Position numbers and translations under genes: made by a program
In this document: in pieces, positions 62,029-64,000 of the stretch
Position numbering within the stretch: the stretch's first letter is position 1
Layout: the number at the start of each line of letters is the position of its first letter
Source of the DNA: Candidatus Epulonipiscium viviparus
GTDB taxonomy: Bacteria > Bacillota > Clostridia > Lachnospirales > Cellulosilyticaceae
Length of the DNA: 64,000 nucleotides
Direction: 5' to 3'
Assembly (NCBI RefSeq): GCF_030708075.1
Contig: NZ_CP117982.1
Location: forward strand, 967,398 to 1,031,397
Notes under the pieces: model-generated
Seen by the model: only the letters and a program-made list of their open reading frames with translations
What the model was told of the DNA's origin: nothing
Databases searched by the model: none

Positions 62029-62511
62029 ATGAAAAAAATTGAAATAATTTGTGTAGGAAAATTGAAAGAAAAGTTTCTAACTGCTGCGTATTTTGAATAT
62101 AATAAACGGTTAAGCTCGTATTGTAAATTGACTTCTATTGAGCTTGCTGATGAAAAAATTGCCGTTCATGCATCTTCAAAAGATGAAGAAATTTTTAAAG
62201 ATAGAGAAGGTGATAGGATATTAGCAAAAATTACTAATAATGCATTTGTCATTGCCCTTGCCATAGAAGGACAAATAATGACTTCTCCCGAGTTTGCTGC
62301 ATACTTAGATGAGATCTATCTGCGAGGTGCAAATCATGTTGTCTTTGTAGTAGGAGGTTCTGTGGGACTTTCTAGCAAAGTTCTTGCTAGGGCAAACTTA
62401 AAATTGAGCTTTTCCAAAATGACATTTCCGCATCAATTATTTAGAATTATGCTAATTGAGCAAATTTATCGAGCATTTAAAATTTCAGCAAACGAAGTTT
62501 ATCATAAATAA
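62029..62511 (+). CDS. rlmH: 23S rRNA (pseudouridine1915-N3)-methyltransferase
   Basis: 160 residues, SPOUT family: KIEIICVGKLKEKF at the start, EGQIMTSPEFA, FVVGGSVGLSSKVL, and the signature FPHQLFRIMLIEQIYRAFKI. Ribosome site AAAAGGTG. Methylates pseudouridine 1915 of helix 69. Cotranscribed with the MATE gene or separate; 24 bp gap. Confidence 0.97.
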   Translation: MKKIEIICVGKLKEKFLTAAYFEYNKRLSSYCKLTSIELADEKIAVHASSKDEEIFKDREGDRILAKITNNAFVIALAIEGQIMTSPEFAAYLDEIYLRGANHVVFVVGGSVGLSSKVLARANLKLSFSKMTFPHQLFRIMLIEQIYRAFKISANEVYHK

Positions 62512-62535
62512 TACCCATTATAAGGAGGATTTTTT

Positions 62536-63867
62536 ATGGCATTGGATATGACCAAAGGTAATCCACTCAGACTATTGCTTGTATTTTCTATTCCATTGAT
62601 AATAGGAAATATTTTTCAGCAAATTTATGCTATTGTGGATACTATTATTGTAGGAAAATTTGTAGGAGCATTAGCACTAGCTGGAGTTGGAACTACTGGC
62701 GCTATATTCTTCTTAGTAAATACATTAATTATAGGTATGACTAGCGGCTTCTCTATCTTGATTTCTCAACGCTTTGGTGCGCAGGACACAAAAGGTGTTC
62801 GATATGCAGTTGCCTCAGCTATTATATTGACAATCGGCATCACTATCATCGTAACATTCTTGATGCTTTTTCTTATAGATCCTTTGCTTGAATTGATAAA
62901 TACACCTGCTGACATATATGGTTACGCAGATACTTATATTACTATTATTATATTGGGAATTTTTACTCAAACTTTTTATAATATGGCAGCAGGTATTTTG
63001 CGAGCAATCGGCGATAGTCGAACTCCAATATATTTTTTAATTCTTGCTTGTATCATCAACATTGTACTCGACTTACTATTTATCCTACAATTTGACCTAG
63101 GTGTTGCAGGAGCAGCATACGCTACCAATGTTGCTCAGGGAATTTCTGCTTTGCTTTGCGTCATTTATAGCTACACAAAATTTAATTTACTTAAATTGAA
63201 AAAAGATGACTTCCAAATTCCTAAAGAATATTTTATCACTCACTTAAAAATGGGAATACCGATGTCTATACAATATTCCGTACTGTCTCTGGGCATCATG
63301 ATTGTGCAAGGAGCAATTAATAGCTTTGGGTCTTTATATATAGCAGCATATACAGCCGCTAATAAGGTTCTCAATCTTTCATTGCAACCACTCCTCACCT
63401 ATGGCGTTGCCTTAGCAACCTATGTGGGCCAAAATAAAGGAGCGCAAAACTTTCAGCGAATAAAAAACGGGGTTAATACTGCAGTTGCCATGAATATTAT
63501 TACCAGTATCATCATATGGCTCATTTTAACTCTATTCTCCAGAGACTTACTTAGCCTATTTTTAGATGAATCTGCGACAGAAATGCTAGATAATGCGGTC
63601 ATGGTACTAAATTATGTATCTCCATTCTATGCCGCTGTTGGATTTATATTTATTTATAGAAATACCATACAGAGCATGGGGAGACCTCTTGTACCAATGG
63701 TTTCTGGAGCTATGGAACTTACTGCTAGAATTATTGTAGCATATACATTGCCAAGCTGGATTGGTTTTGCTGGTATTTGTTTAGCAGATCCGATAGCTTG
63801 GATTGTTGGCGCCATTCCGCTGATCATTGCCTACTATAGAGAAATGAATAAAATTTTTAAACATTAG
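62536..63867 (+). CDS. MATE-family efflux transporter
   Basis: 443 residues, twelve membrane spans. Typical opening: NPLRLLLVFSIPLIIGNIFQ, IYAIVDTIIVGKFVG, and the second half YSVLSLGIMIVQGAINSFGS. Na+ or H+ driven drug or metabolite export; substrate unknown. Ribosome site AAGGAGG. Confidence 0.93.
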   Translation: MALDMTKGNPLRLLLVFSIPLIIGNIFQQIYAIVDTIIVGKFVGALALAGVGTTGAIFFLVNTLIIGMTSGFSILISQRFGAQDTKGVRYAVASAIILTIGITIIVTFLMLFLIDPLLELINTPADIYGYADTYITIIILGIFTQTFYNMAAGILRAIGDSRTPIYFLILACIINIVLDLLFILQFDLGVAGAAYATNVAQGISALLCVIYSYTKFNLLKLKKDDFQIPKEYFITHLKMGIPMSIQYSVLSLGIMIVQGAINSFGSLYIAAYTAANKVLNLSLQPLLTYGVALATYVGQNKGAQNFQRIKNGVNTAVAMNIITSIIIWLILTLFSRDLLSLFLDESATEMLDNAVMVLNYVSPFYAAVGFIFIYRNTIQSMGRPLVPMVSGAMELTARIIVAYTLPSWIGFAGICLADPIAWIVGAIPLIIAYYREMNKIFKH

Positions 63868-63976
63868 CAAATCAACCAATTTCTATGCCTTGTCCCCCTT
63901 GATTAAATATATGAAATTGATAAAATTAAGTATTGCAAATAGTTGTAATACTTATCAACAATAATTTGGAGGACTT

Positions 63977-64000
63977 ATGAATATCAGAACAATTACAGTA
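63977..64000 (+). CDS. Start of a gene cut by the window edge
   Basis: ATG 63977 follows TTGGAGG by 5 nt and reads MNIRTITV. Too short to identify; good ribosome site and spacing. Confidence 0.5.

Noticed and set aside
1-64000. tRNA, rRNA, IS elements, prophage genes, CRISPR
   Set aside because: No clover-leaf sequence, ribosomal segment, transposase, integrase or direct-repeat-plus-spacer pattern was seen by eye; small structured RNAs could still be missed.

Overview
The window is AT-rich DNA from a low-GC Gram-positive bacterium, most likely an anaerobic member of the Clostridia related to Lachnospiraceae. The basis is strong AGGAGG-type ribosome sites on almost every gene, a MecA-type ClpC adaptor, a YtvI-type membrane protein, YesM/YesN signalling, and many genes for plant or host glycans (fucosidase, uronate pathway, sugar ABC importer). 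I see no rRNA, tRNA, phage, IS element or CRISPR. The lineage is an inference from gene content; no marker gene settles it.

Layout. 1-5301 (minus): truncated FAD oxidoreductase, EcsC protein, lysA, a YbjN-like protein overlapping tadA, and a small membrane protein. 5462-11241 (plus): an ABC-2 exporter operon whose ATPase is separated from its two permeases by about 2.2 kb of degenerate 30/33-bp tandem repeat (about 70 units). 11386-13375: a VanY-type carboxypeptidase and a UROD-fold protein. 13430-23107 (minus): a Ser-tailed unknown, an ABC exporter, GH29 fucosidase, a YtvI-like protein and a MalQ-GlgP fusion of 1294 residues. 23121-30714 (minus): four tandem paralogues of a VCBS-like family, three with an identical-spacing 36-nt upstream element, next to a YesM/YesN two-component pair (30832-33369). 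33482-38519: glucuronate operon (uxuA, Gfo/Idh, uxaC, uxuB) divergent from a GntR/FadR-type regulator, with an operator-like palindrome on the -35 box. 39418-44183: tcdA, a membrane MutS-like ATPase and rsmI, followed by four 291-bp tandem units derived from the end of rsmI. 44183-48317 (minus): a flavin-type protein, a broken NhaC antiporter gene with an internal 174-bp duplication, a DjlA-like protein and a GHL10 protein. 48577-57011 (plus): a sugar importer lacking its ATPase, then a separately transcribed isomerase-kinase-aldolase-epimerase-mutarotase set. 56998-64000: EAL phosphodiesterase, rhomboid-like zinc protein, 5'-nucleotidase-like protein, MecA, RlmH, MATE pump and the first codons of another gene.

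How the parts fit: the uronate operon turns glucuronate into 2-keto-3-deoxygluconate precursors under a local repressor; the 48-57 kb cluster imports a sugar and takes it through isomerisation, phosphorylation and aldol cleavage; MalQ-GlgP couples disproportionation and phosphorolysis of maltodextrin. The most unusual elements are the VCBS paralogue array with its shared promoter-like element, the twin 7-codon leader ORFs overlapping two sugar genes, and three independent tandem amplifications (ABC-operon array, rsmI-tail array, NhaC duplication). All numbers are read by eye; no search or alignment was run.
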